The notes under the pieces: model-generated
Database searches by the model: none
What the model saw: the letters and a program-made list of their open reading frames with translations, nothing else
Told to the model about the DNA's origin: nothing
Part shown: positions 27,399 to 36,206 of the stretch, one piece after another
Layout of the letters: every line of letters begins with the position of its first letter
Position numbering within the stretch: the stretch's first letter is position 1
Position numbers and translations under genes: made by a program
Assembly (NCBI GenBank): GCA_024235655.1
Contig: JACKLY010000003.1
Span: 238,435 to 302,434, forward strand
Length of the DNA: 64,000 nucleotides
From: Zoogloeaceae bacterium
GTDB taxonomy: Bacteria; Pseudomonadota; Gammaproteobacteria; Burkholderiales; Rhodocyclaceae
Direction: 5' to 3'

Positions 27399-27911
27399 AT
27401 CCGGAACAACTGGATGGTCAGCATTTTTGAATGCCCGCCGTCCGTTCCGGGTCCCGACCTGTGCCGGCGCGTTTGACCTGACTCACCTGCTACGCCTCAT
27501 CTGCGTCGAACGGGAATTGACAATGATACTCACCGACTGTCGCCCCCTGCCGGATAACGACAAACACGGCTGTCGCTGATACCTGCCTTGAATCAGACGG
27601 CAAGACCCGATCTCCTTTCATCCGATCACGTAAGCACTGAAGCACTTGCCAAACATGCTGCTTCCTATATAATGCGAACGGTTCTCATTCGCATATACGG
27701 AATATAGCACCGGGGCACTGCCGTAGATTGGCAATGCAGCCACCGATTTTTCAGTAGCCCCATTTGCAGCAAGGATCTGATCGAGCCTACCGGCAGAGAA
27801 AGAGATCCGCCGGGAAGCCGCTAACCGCGCACATCCCGTTTCGCCGATTTACACATCAACGCCAGCCAGCCGTGTGCCAGCCAGCCTCAACCAAGTTTTC
27901 TGGAGGTTTGC
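27399..27911 (+). other. Intergenic region between FTR1 and the heme receptor
   Basis: 513 bases without a convincing gene. It holds the Fur-box promoter at 27646-27689 and, downstream of it, an untranslated leader of about 210 bases containing two close GCCAGCCAGC-type repeats (27861-27886) just before the GGAGG ribosome site. The first 240 bases show no clear terminator and only a tiny 18-codon frame at 27523. Confidence 0.6.
27646..27689 (+). promoter_or_regulatory. Promoter and Fur box for the TonB-dependent heme receptor
   Basis: TTGCCA (27646-27651) and TATAAT (27668-27673) lie 16 bases apart. AATGCGAACGGTTCTCATT (27671-27689) overlaps the -10, as at the other two plus-strand iron promoters. 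Confidence 0.87.
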
Positions 27912-30176
27912 ATGTCTGCCACACGCGCTGGCTCACGCCATCGTTTCACCCTTCACCCCCTGGTTGCCACGCTGGCAACTGCCCTGGCATCCACCACCCT
28001 GCCGGCCATCGCTGACCAGCAACTGCGTGACACTGTCGTCACGGCGACGCGAAGCAGCACGGCTATCGACGACCTGCCGGTCACGGTCAGCACCGTTACC
28101 CGCGAGGAAATGGACCGCCGGTTGCCGGCGGATGAAACCGACCTGTTCCGTGATGACCCCGATGTCGCCATGGCCCGTGACCTGCGTCGTTTCGGCTCGA
28201 CGCGCATCAACATCCGCGGGATCGAGGACAATCGCGTCGTCACCATGGTCGACGGCGTGCGCCTGCCCGATTACTACAACGGCGGCGGCCCGACCAACTA
28301 CACAATGAATGCGAACCCCACGGCATTCCTCGATTTCCTCAAGCAGATCGAAGTGGTTCGCGGCCCGGCATCCAGCCTCTACGGCTCGGACGCCATTGGC
28401 GGCGTCGTCGGTTTTGTGACGCTGGACCCAGCCGATATCGCACCCGGCGACAAGACTTCCGGCATACGCGTTCGCGGCAGCTACAACGGCGCCAGTGACC
28501 AGTTCTCGGGCAGTGTCATCGGTGCCTTGCGCAACGACCGTGCGGAGTTTTTGCTCGGCTACGGCCAGGCACACGGCCATGAACTCGACAACAAGGGCAA
28601 GGATGGTGGCAGCAGCCGCTTCCGCGAAAAACCCAACCCTGCCGACACCAAGGATCTCGGCATCCTCGCCAAGCTGGTGCTTAAGCCGACGACTGGCCAC
28701 CGGATCACGACCATGATCGAATCGCGCGAACAGGATGTTCAGACCGATGTACGTCGCCTCTCCGGTTCATTGCCACGGGTCACGGCAATGACTGGTGACG
28801 ACAATGTGCAACGTACCCGCTACAGCGTCGAATACGAGAACAAGCCGGATGCTGCCTTCTACGACCGAATGACCGCGCGTGCCTACTACCAGCATTCCGA
28901 AACGCACAACAAGAACAACCAGCGCCGTAGCAACACCAGCGCTACCTGCTCGGCAGTGAGCGCCGGCACCAACCAGTGCGACCTCTATCAGGATTTCTAC
29001 TTCGACCAGACGACCAGCGGTCTCAATTTCCAGTTCGAGTCGTTGTTTGGCGCAGGCCAGGTCACACACCTCTTCACTTACGGCGCCGATCTGATGCGAC
29101 TCGAAATCGACGAGATGCGTGACGCCACCCGCTACAACCGGACCACCGGCACGGTATCCAAGTCAATCGCTGGCGAAAACTATCCGCTTCGCGATTTCGC
29201 CAAAGGCAAGACCGATACCATCGGCCTCTTTCTGCAGGACGAAATCGGTGGCTTGGCCGACGGCCGGCTGACACTGACACCGGGCATCCGCTATGACTAC
29301 ACAAAGCTCAAGCCGGACGTAGACGCGCTGGCACAGCAAGTATTGACCTCGATCAACCGCAGTGTCGAAGAGCAGACCTATAGCCATTTTTCGCCGAAGC
29401 TTGGCGCACAGTGGAAATTCAGCGACAGCCTGTCGTCGTTCGGCCAGGTTGCAGCCGGGTTCCGCGCGCCAAACTACAACGAAGTCAATGGTTCCTTCCG
29501 GAACACCGCCCAGCGCTACGCCACAGCGCCGAATGGCGCACTGAACCCGGAAACCAGTGTCGGCATTGAACTCGGCCTGCGCGGCCGTACGGCGACCACA
29601 CGCAGCCAGATCGCCATCTACAACAACCAGTACAAGGATTTCATCGAAAATCTCCGCCTCAACTGCCCGTCCGACCCGGCCTGCGTTCCGGGCTATACCA
29701 CCTACCAGTCGCGCAACCTCACCAAGGTGCGCATCTACGGTGCCGAAGCACGCAGCAGCTGGGATTTCCGGCCCGGCTGGCGCCTTGACGGATCTGTCGC
29801 CTACGCCCACGGCGACAACGAGGAAGACAACCAGGCACTGAACAGCATCGAGCCGCTACGCGCCAGCTTCGGCCTCGTGCGCGATGCCGGCAGCTGGGGC
29901 ATGGAAACCCGCCTGCGCATGGCAACACGCAAGAGCCGGATCGACGACAGCAATGGCCGCTACTTCCGCACCCCCGGCTACGGCGTAACCGACCTCGCTG
30001 CCTGGATCAAGCCGAGCAGGGATACGCGCGTGACCTTCGCGCTGAACAACGTGTTCGACAAGAAATACTGGTTGTGGAGCGACATCCGCCAGGCCGATGC
30101 CACGGACCCGGCCGGCGTGGACTTCTACTCGCAACCGGGCCGTAATTTCCGCATCGCCTTCCAGGCAGATTTCTGA
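27912..30176 (+). CDS. TonB-dependent receptor, hemoglobin/heme type
   Basis: A 754-residue outer-membrane receptor. It has a signal peptide of about 36 residues, then a TonB box (DTVVTATRS) and a plug domain with INIRGIEDNRVVTMVDGVRLP and VEVVRGPASSLYGSDAIGG-like text. The 22-strand barrel ends in RIAFQADF. FRAP in AAGFRAPNYNEV near residue 517, followed by LNPETSVGIELGLRG, is the signature shared by heme/hemoglobin receptors. Ligand choice is inferred, not proven. It heads the small protein-HmuS-ExbB-DUF2149 series under Fur control. Confidence 0.92.
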   Translation: MSATRAGSRHRFTLHPLVATLATALASTTLPAIADQQLRDTVVTATRSSTAIDDLPVTVSTVTREEMDRRLPADETDLFRDDPDVAMARDLRRFGSTRINIRGIEDNRVVTMVDGVRLPDYYNGGGPTNYTMNANPTAFLDFLKQIEVVRGPASSLYGSDAIGGVVGFVTLDPADIAPGDKTSGIRVRGSYNGASDQFSGSVIGALRNDRAEFLLGYGQAHGHELDNKGKDGGSSRFREKPNPADTKDLGILAKLVLKPTTGHRITTMIESREQDVQTDVRRLSGSLPRVTAMTGDDNVQRTRYSVEYENKPDAAFYDRMTARAYYQHSETHNKNNQRRSNTSATCSAVSAGTNQCDLYQDFYFDQTTSGLNFQFESLFGAGQVTHLFTYGADLMRLEIDEMRDATRYNRTTGTVSKSIAGENYPLRDFAKGKTDTIGLFLQDEIGGLADGRLTLTPGIRYDYTKLKPDVDALAQQVLTSINRSVEEQTYSHFSPKLGAQWKFSDSLSSFGQVAAGFRAPNYNEVNGSFRNTAQRYATAPNGALNPETSVGIELGLRGRTATTRSQIAIYNNQYKDFIENLRLNCPSDPACVPGYTTYQSRNLTKVRIYGAEARSSWDFRPGWRLDGSVAYAHGDNEEDNQALNSIEPLRASFGLVRDAGSWGMETRLRMATRKSRIDDSNGRYFRTPGYGVTDLAAWIKPSRDTRVTFALNNVFDKKYWLWSDIRQADATDPAGVDFYSQPGRNFRIAFQADF

Positions 30177-30220
30177 TCCCGGGAAACTTAGCCATTCAGG
30201 CCTGACGGCCAGACCAGACC

Positions 30221-30253
30221 GGCCCCCGATGCATCTGAAGTGTATCGGGGGCC
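30221..30253 (+). repeat. Stable hairpin between receptor and downstream genes
   Basis: GGCCCCCGAT and ATCGGGGGCC pair perfectly, extendable to 13 bp with one wobble, around a loop of about seven bases. No T run follows, so it is more likely a partial attenuator or mRNA stabiliser that sets receptor-versus-downstream expression than a full terminator. Confidence 0.7.
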
Positions 30254-30274
30254 TCATGCCGGAGGACGCAAACG

Positions 30275-30568
30275 ATGAATACAAACCGCACGCCGCAACT
30301 GCCCGAACCAACCGCCCTCATCGCTGCACTGCTGACGATGATGACCCGCTTTTCCTGCCTCGGCTGCCCACGGCTGGCCGGGCGAATCCGTCGCAACCTG
30401 GCACTTCTGCAGCATTACGCCGACACCGACATGCCCCCGTCGCTCAAGCAACTTGCACAGCACCTCGAACGCGAATGGACACAGCTGCATCTGGCCATTG
30501 CCGATGAACCGCTTCACGACGAGAACACCGAAAAAACGATCCACACCGCCAGCCAGTCGCTGCATTGA
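30275..30568 (+). CDS. Small Cys-containing protein of a local three-member family
   Basis: A 97-residue protein with GGAGGA eight bases before the ATG. The core (residues 14-70) reads ALIAALLTMMTRFSCLGC, PRLAGRIRRNLALL and LKQLAQHLEREW. It aligns with the two gene products encoded at 36272-37004 on the other strand, sharing the hydrophobic LxxMxxxY/F start, the LAG/LAA helix and a final Trp. The CLGC pair could bind metal, heme or an Fe-S centre. It sits between the heme receptor and the CobN/HmuS-like gene, so a heme or iron role is inferred. I know of no described function. Confidence 0.75.
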   Translation: MNTNRTPQLPEPTALIAALLTMMTRFSCLGCPRLAGRIRRNLALLQHYADTDMPPSLKQLAQHLEREWTQLHLAIADEPLHDENTEKTIHTASQSLH

Positions 30569-30609
30569 TCCCGCCGCATCGACCCACTACTCACCCAGCA
30601 AGCCACTCC

Positions 30610-33600
30610 ATGCCCCTACGAAAACTGATCAACCGTGCCCTCTGCGTCGCAGCAGCCATTCTGGCCACAGCAGCACATGCCGATAGCGTGCTGTTCATCT
30701 CCGTCAACCCCGTGCCGCACGGAAAATTCACCCTGCTCACCGAAATCGGTGCAGCACATGGCATCAAGGTCGAGGTGAGGCAGGTCGAGAAACTGGCTGC
30801 CGACGAGGATGCTTCGCTCTGGCGAGGTGCAGACATCGTGTTTTTCGACACCCCGCGCGACCACCTGCAGGATACCGTGCGTGCACGGCTTGCCAAAGCC
30901 CTGCCCGGCCTGACGGCACCACAGCTGTGGATGCACGAAACGAAGCCGGAAATCAAAGGACTGGCGAAACCGCTTGCCGACCGTCTGCACGCCTATTACG
31001 TGAACGGAGCGCGGCCAAATTTCGAGAATTTCTTTCGCACCCTTGCCGCTCACCGAAAAGGCCAGGCCCTTGATGACATCCCTCCGCCGGTCATTTTCCC
31101 GAAAGTGGCGATCTATCACCCCAAGGCGCCCCAGCTGATTTTTGCCGACACGGCGGCCTACCTGCGCTGGAAGGGTATCGACCTCGCCCGCAAACCACCG
31201 GTCATCGGCATTGCCTTGCACCAGACCTATATTGCTTCAGAACAAACGGCCTTTATCGATGATCTGATTGCACGTATTGAGGCTGCAGGCGCCGTACCAC
31301 TGGCCTGGTATGCGCCAGTGATGGGGCCGCAGGCCGGCTTGTTGAAGGTCAACGGCCAGCTCGTTGCCGATGCTGTCATCAACACGCAGATCGTGCTCGA
31401 CCCCGAGGGTCGCAAGAAGGAACTGGCAGCCCTCGGCATTCCATTCATCCAGGCACTTTCCTATCGCAGGGGCGATGAAGCTGACTGGCGCGCCGACCCG
31501 CAGGGCGTGCCCTTGATGGACATTCCCTTCTTTCTCGCCCAGGGCGAGTATGCCGGCATATCCGACGCAATCATCGCTGGTGCACAACAAAAGGGAGATG
31601 AGCAGGTCACCGTCATTCCTGCCCAGTCAGCGGCTGTCGTCAATAAGGCGGTCAATCTCGTTCGCCTGCAACGCCTGCCCAATGCCGAGAAAAAGCTGGC
31701 AGTGATGTTCTGGAATTACCCGCCGGGAGAAAAGAATCTGTCTGCCTCCTATCTCAACCTGCCACGTAGCCTCGCCGCAACGCTCACATCCTTGAAAGCC
31801 GCTGGTTATGACGCACCGCCGGAAGAGGAAGCGGTGCTGATCAACAACCTGCAACAACTGCTTTCCCCTTTCTATCGCGATGGAACGCTGCCGCGTTTGC
31901 TGCGCAACGGTCTGGCAGAAAAGATGCCGGTCGCCACCTATCGCGACTGGCTGTCGAAGCAGGCTGAACCCGTTCGCCGCGAACTCGCCGAACGCTGGGG
32001 CGAGCCGGAAAAATCATCGATGGTTATCCGGGAAAATGGCCAGGCATATTTTGTGATTCCCCGCTTCATCGCCGGCAAGGTGATGTTTACCCCGCAGGCA
32101 CCGCGCGGAGAGAAATGGGAAGACAAGGAAAAAGCGCTTTACCACTCAACCAAAGCCTTGCCTTCACATTTTTATCTGGCGCAGTACCTGTGGCTGCGGC
32201 AGCACTGGAAGGCGGATGCCCTGGTGCATTTCGGCACCCACGGTTCGCAGGAATGGCTGCCCGGCAAGGAGCGCGGGTTATCCGTCAGCGACTACCCCTT
32301 GCTTGCCGTCAGTGATGTGCCGGTCATCTACCCCTATATCGTCGACAACATCGGCGAGGCATTGCAAGCCAAGCGCCGCGGGCGCGCCACGATTGTGACG
32401 CACCAGACGCCGCCATTCGCGCCGGCAGGCCTGCACGAAGTCACCGTCAGGATTCATGATTTGCTGCACGCATGGCTGGCACAGGACGACGGCGCAGTAA
32501 AACAGCAGCTGGCTGCCGACCTCACGATGGCCGTCAGAAAAGAGCGCATCGACAAGGACATGGGCTGGAGTGAGGCGCGGGTCGCGGCGGAATTCCCCGC
32601 CTTCGTCAATGCCCTGCATGACCACCTGCATGAATTGGCACAGACCGCGCAACCACTGGGTTTGCACACCTTCGGCACAGCTCCGCGCGAAGCACACCGC
32701 CTGGGCACAGTGATGCTGATGCTCGGCAAGTCTTTCTGGGAAGCCGCGGCCAAATATGTCGGGGTGAAAGATGAAGACCTCGACGAAATGTTCGTCGACA
32801 ATTTCGAGCAGGCCACCAACGCCCCCCCATTCAAATCATTCCGTGACTGGCTGGCTGGAAATGCTGCATTACCGGCAGACAAACCGCTTGCCGGGCAATT
32901 CGAACAGGGCAAGCGCTGGTATGAGGACCTGGGTGCCGCCGACGAAATGGATGGGCTGCAGGCAGCACTTGCCGGCCGCTACATTTCCACATCTTACGGT
33001 GGAGATCCGATCAAGAACCCGGATGCGCTGCCCACCGGCCGCAATCTTTACGGCTTTGATCCGTCACGCGTGCCGAGCAAGCAAGCCTGGCAAGCCGGCA
33101 AGGATGCGGCAGAGGCATTGATCGCTGCCCACCGCGCAAAAACCGGAAAAACGCCGAAGAAACTTGCCTTCACGCTATGGTCGGTAGAAACCATGCGCCA
33201 TCAGGGCATGCTCGAAGCGCAGGCACTGTGGACCATGGGGGTAGAGCCGGTCTGGGATCAGGGAGGCCGCGTCATCGACGTGAAGCTGGTGCCCCGGGAG
33301 CAACTCGGAAGAGCGCGTGTCGATGTCGTGCTCTCTGCCACCGGTCTCTATCGCGATCATTTTCCGAACGCCATGAAACAACTGGCCAAGGCAGTCGAAC
33401 TCGCCGCCCGCGCCAATGAGGCAGACAATCCGCTCTACGAGAACAGCCGTGCCATCGCTGCCCGGCTGGTCAGCCAGGGAGTACCTCAGGCAGCAGCAAC
33501 AAAAGCCGCTGAAACACGTATTTTTTCCTCCGAGTCGGGTCGTTACGGCACCGGCCTGGATGATGCGACGCTGGCTACCGACACATGGAAAGGCAAGGCA

Positions 33601-34596
33601 GAGGGCGACCGCAAGCTGGCCGACCTTTATCTTTCCCGCATGCAGTTTGCCTACGGCGCCGATGAAGATGACTGGGGAAGCAAGGGCATTGCCGGCGGTG
33701 ACAATCAAGGCAGCAAAGTCAATCTGTATGCCGAGCACCTGAAGGGTACCGAAGGTGCCGTGCTCTCGCGCAGCTCCAACCTCTACGGCATGCTCACCAC
33801 CGATGATCCATTCCAGTATCTCGGCGGTATCGGGCTTGCCGTACGCCGCCTTGATGGCAAGGCGCCGGAACTGTACATCTCCAATCTCCGCGGTGCCGGC
33901 AACAATGCAGGTGGCAGGATCGAAGGTGCCGCCGAGTTCCTCGCCAAGGAACTCGCCACCCGCAACTTTCACCCCGGCTATATCAAGGGCCTGATGGCGG
34001 AAGGCTACTCCGGCACGCTGCAGGTGCTCGACTCGATGAACAACTTCTCAGGCTGGACAATGGTTGCCCGCGAGATTGTGCGAGATGACCAGTGGCAGGA
34101 GTTCGTTGACGTCTATGTGCGCGACAAGCACCAGCTAGGCCTCAGGCAGTGGTTTGAATCAAACAATCCGACAGCACTGGCGCAGACCATCGAGCGCATG
34201 ATCGAAGCCGCCCGCCAGGGCTACTGGCAGGCCGAGGCAAAGACACTGGACGAATTGAAGGCGCGTTACAACGATCTTGCCAAACGGCACGACGTCATTA
34301 CCGACAACCAGGCATTCAAGGACTACGTGACCACCGGCTTCGGTCTGGCCGCGCCTGCGACGACCAAGCTGGCGGCGACCCATCCCCAGCAGGCTGCCGA
34401 TCTCGCACCACCACAGCCGGCGCCGGTGCCCCCTCCCATTCAGGGGATGCAACTCGAACGCATCGAGGAAGCGCCACCGCCTCCCCCTCTTCCCTTTGCC
34501 CTTTTCGGCGGCGCATTGCTACTGCTGTCCACGCTCGGTGGTGCCGCACGAACACTGAGCAACCCGGCACTACAGCGAGTGCCGGCAAGGCCATGA
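30610..34596 (+). CDS. Exported, membrane-anchored CobN/HmuS-like chelatase-fold protein
   Basis: A 1328-residue member of the CobN/magnesium-chelatase large-subunit superfamily. The family motif appears as VHFGTHGSQEWLPGKE near residue 538. It is followed by PYIVDNIGEALQAKRRGRAT and, later, VETMRHQGMLEAQALWTMG and NLYGMLTTDDPFQYLGGI. Unlike biosynthetic CobN it begins with a signal peptide (MPLRKLINRALCVAAAILATAAHA). It ends with a Pro-rich linker (about 1268-1293) and one membrane helix (PFALFGGALLLLSTLGG). The catalytic domain should therefore lie in the periplasm. Neighbours are a heme receptor and an ExbB/DUF2149 pair, not cobalamin genes. This matches HmuS of the Bacteroidota hmu loci; a heme-iron removal role is inferred. 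Confidence 0.85.
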   Translation: MPLRKLINRALCVAAAILATAAHADSVLFISVNPVPHGKFTLLTEIGAAHGIKVEVRQVEKLAADEDASLWRGADIVFFDTPRDHLQDTVRARLAKALPGLTAPQLWMHETKPEIKGLAKPLADRLHAYYVNGARPNFENFFRTLAAHRKGQALDDIPPPVIFPKVAIYHPKAPQLIFADTAAYLRWKGIDLARKPPVIGIALHQTYIASEQTAFIDDLIARIEAAGAVPLAWYAPVMGPQAGLLKVNGQLVADAVINTQIVLDPEGRKKELAALGIPFIQALSYRRGDEADWRADPQGVPLMDIPFFLAQGEYAGISDAIIAGAQQKGDEQVTVIPAQSAAVVNKAVNLVRLQRLPNAEKKLAVMFWNYPPGEKNLSASYLNLPRSLAATLTSLKAAGYDAPPEEEAVLINNLQQLLSPFYRDGTLPRLLRNGLAEKMPVATYRDWLSKQAEPVRRELAERWGEPEKSSMVIRENGQAYFVIPRFIAGKVMFTPQAPRGEKWEDKEKALYHSTKALPSHFYLAQYLWLRQHWKADALVHFGTHGSQEWLPGKERGLSVSDYPLLAVSDVPVIYPYIVDNIGEALQAKRRGRATIVTHQTPPFAPAGLHEVTVRIHDLLHAWLAQDDGAVKQQLAADLTMAVRKERIDKDMGWSEARVAAEFPAFVNALHDHLHELAQTAQPLGLHTFGTAPREAHRLGTVMLMLGKSFWEAAAKYVGVKDEDLDEMFVDNFEQATNAPPFKSFRDWLAGNAALPADKPLAGQFEQGKRWYEDLGAADEMDGLQAALAGRYISTSYGGDPIKNPDALPTGRNLYGFDPSRVPSKQAWQAGKDAAEALIAAHRAKTGKTPKKLAFTLWSVETMRHQGMLEAQALWTMGVEPVWDQGGRVIDVKLVPREQLGRARVDVVLSATGLYRDHFPNAMKQLAKAVELAARANEADNPLYENSRAIAARLVSQGVPQAAATKAAETRIFSSESGRYGTGLDDATLATDTWKGKAEGDRKLADLYLSRMQFAYGADEDDWGSKGIAGGDNQGSKVNLYAEHLKGTEGAVLSRSSNLYGMLTTDDPFQYLGGIGLAVRRLDGKAPELYISNLRGAGNNAGGRIEGAAEFLAKELATRNFHPGYIKGLMAEGYSGTLQVLDSMNNFSGWTMVAREIVRDDQWQEFVDVYVRDKHQLGLRQWFESNNPTALAQTIERMIEAARQGYWQAEAKTLDELKARYNDLAKRHDVITDNQAFKDYVTTGFGLAAPATTKLAATHPQQAADLAPPQPAPVPPPIQGMQLERIEEAPPPPPLPFALFGGALLLLSTLGGAARTLSNPALQRVPARP

Positions 34597-34641
34597 ACCA
34601 CAACCCCCATCAACAACTGATATCACCCCAAGGAGAAACCC

Positions 34642-35136
34642 ATGTCGACACTGGTCGAAACCACGATGTACCAAATCTCGCAGATCTTTCTGCTGCCCAC
34701 GCTGGCACTGATCGCCACCCTCTTCCTCTACGCTTTCTGGGTGCTCGGTGAGTTCGCCGTACTGGCACTGAAACGCCGCAGCGGTGCCGGCCGGCCGCTG
34801 GTCTCCCATTTCTCGAGAGCACCGCATCTTTCAGCCGATGATCTTGACGTGCTCGCCCACAAGGCGCTGGAAGTACCGCGCATCGCCAGTCGTGTCACAC
34901 CGATGCTCGGCCTTGTTGCCACCATGATTCCGATGGGGCCAGCGCTGAAGTCGCTTTCTGACGGCAATCTGGCCAAGGTTTCCGACAATCTGACCGTCGC
35001 TTTCTCGGCCGTCATCCTGGCACTGATCGCCGCCTCGATCACTTATTGGGTGGTCAACGTCCGTCGCCGCTGGCTGGCTGAAGAACTGCTGGAAATCGAA
35101 GGCCTGCGTAACCTGACCGCAGGAGCAAAAGCATGA
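34642..35136 (+). CDS. MotA/TolQ/ExbB-like proton channel protein of the HmuS locus
   Basis: A 164-residue inner-membrane protein with three helices: QIFLLPTLALIATLFLYAFW, VTPMLGLVATMIPMGPAL and AFSAVILALIAASITYWVV. The second and third correspond to the ExbB/TolQ signature helices. It is much shorter than the ExbB encoded at 19.4 kb because most of the cytoplasmic domain is missing. AAGGAG precedes the ATG, and the stop overlaps the DUF2149 start (ATGA). Together they look like a dedicated proton-driven motor for the anchored CobN-like protein. Confidence 0.88.
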   Translation: MSTLVETTMYQISQIFLLPTLALIATLFLYAFWVLGEFAVLALKRRSGAGRPLVSHFSRAPHLSADDLDVLAHKALEVPRIASRVTPMLGLVATMIPMGPALKSLSDGNLAKVSDNLTVAFSAVILALIAASITYWVVNVRRRWLAEELLEIEGLRNLTAGAKA

Positions 35137-35456
35137 GCCTGAAACTGTTGCATGAGCCTGAAACCGAAGACCCCATCCTGTCGGTCGTCAATCTGATCGA
35201 CATCTTCCTCGTCATCATCGCCGCCCTGCTCATCACCGTGGCACAAAACCCGCTGATCAACCCGTTCAACAAACAGGACATCACGATCATCACCGACGCC
35301 GGCAAGCCAACGATGGAAATGATGATCAAGAAGGGCGAGAAGATTGAGAAATACAAGGCCAACGGCAGCATCGGCAGCGGCGATGGCGAAAAGGCCGGTA
35401 TTGCCTATCGCATGCAGGATGGCTCAATGGTCTATGTGCCGGAAGGCAAACAGTGA
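35133..35456 (+). CDS. DUF2149 protein, ExbD-like
   Basis: A 107-residue protein with one N-terminal helix, SVVNLIDIFLVIIAALLITV, and a short periplasmic domain ending GIAYRMQDGSMVYVPEGKQ. The helix can be laid over the ExbD helix encoded at 20.3 kb (MVPLIDVMLVLLIIFMVT) with the membrane Asp in the same LID position. DUF2149 proteins are known to travel with CobN-like and MotA/ExbB-like genes. It overlaps the channel gene by four bases, indicating coupled translation in stoichiometric amounts. Confidence 0.88.
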   Translation: MSLKLLHEPETEDPILSVVNLIDIFLVIIAALLITVAQNPLINPFNKQDITIITDAGKPTMEMMIKKGEKIEKYKANGSIGSGDGEKAGIAYRMQDGSMVYVPEGKQ

Positions 35457-35581
35457 CATTCCTGCGTCACACAACACTGGCTGACGGCAGCAGTGGAACA
35501 ACCCGATCCATGCGCTGAACTGCACCAGCCTCTACCCACCGATTCCCCATCAAACCGAACCAATCCATAGGAGAACCACTG

Positions 35582-36190
35582 ATGGCCCGTTATACCGGCC
35601 CCCGCCTGAAAATCGTCCGCGCCCTCGGCATCGAACTGCCCGGACTGACCCGCAAGACCCCGAACCGCGACTACGGCCCCGGCCAGCACGGCATGAAACC
35701 GAAGCGCAAGTCAGGCTTCGGCGTGCAGCTGATGGAGAAGCAGAAGCTGCGCTACAACTACGGTGTCTCCGAACGCCAGATCCAGCGCCTGTTCCGCGAA
35801 GCGAAAAACGACAAAGGTCAGACCGGCGCCAAATTGCTTGAATTGCTCGAACGCCGGCTTGACAACGCCGTCTTCCGCGCCGGCTTCGCACCGACCGCGC
35901 TCGCAGCTCGCCAGTTGGTCAGTCATCGTCACGTTCGCCTGAATGGCCGGCCGGTAAATATCGCATCGATCCGCTTGCGGAGCGGCGATGTCATCTCGCT
36001 CAGTGACAAGGGGCGGGCTCTACCGATAGTGGTCGAGTCTCTGGCGCAGCCGACACTGGAACGGCCGGAATGGCTGAGCGTGGACGTGCGACAGGCAACG
36101 GCAACGGTCAGCCGCCTGCCGGAAGCCAGCGAAGTGCCGATGCCGATCGAGATTCAGCATGTCGTGGAGTACTACGCCGTCCGTCTGTAG
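35582..36190 (+). CDS. Paralogue of 30S ribosomal protein S4, cysteine-free
   Basis: A 202-residue S4-family protein. It starts MARYTGPRLKIVRALGIELP, has PNRDYGPGQHG in the N-domain and GVSERQIQRLFREAK, and an S4 RNA-binding domain reading LERRLDNAVFRAGFAPTA and ARQLVSHRHVRLNGRPVNI. It contains no cysteine. It is not in a ribosomal operon but follows the heme locus by 125 bases with its own GGAG site, so it is probably an additional copy beside the housekeeping rpsD expected in the alpha operon. It may replace or compete with the main S4 under iron limitation; this is inference. Confidence 0.88.
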   Translation: MARYTGPRLKIVRALGIELPGLTRKTPNRDYGPGQHGMKPKRKSGFGVQLMEKQKLRYNYGVSERQIQRLFREAKNDKGQTGAKLLELLERRLDNAVFRAGFAPTALAARQLVSHRHVRLNGRPVNIASIRLRSGDVISLSDKGRALPIVVESLAQPTLERPEWLSVDVRQATATVSRLPEASEVPMPIEIQHVVEYYAVRL

Positions 36191-36206
36191 TGGATGATCG
36201 TGAGCA

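Noticed and set aside
27523..27579. 18-codon frame (MILTDCRPLPDNDKHGCR) before the heme receptor promoter
   Set aside because: It lies upstream of the receptor promoter, with no terminator or attenuator arrangement, so a leader-peptide role is not supported.
30610..34596. Annotation as cobalamin biosynthesis cobaltochelatase CobN
   Set aside because: Signal peptide, C-terminal anchor, ExbB/DUF2149 partners and heme receptor context all point away from cytoplasmic cobalt insertion; no cob genes or B12 riboswitch are seen.
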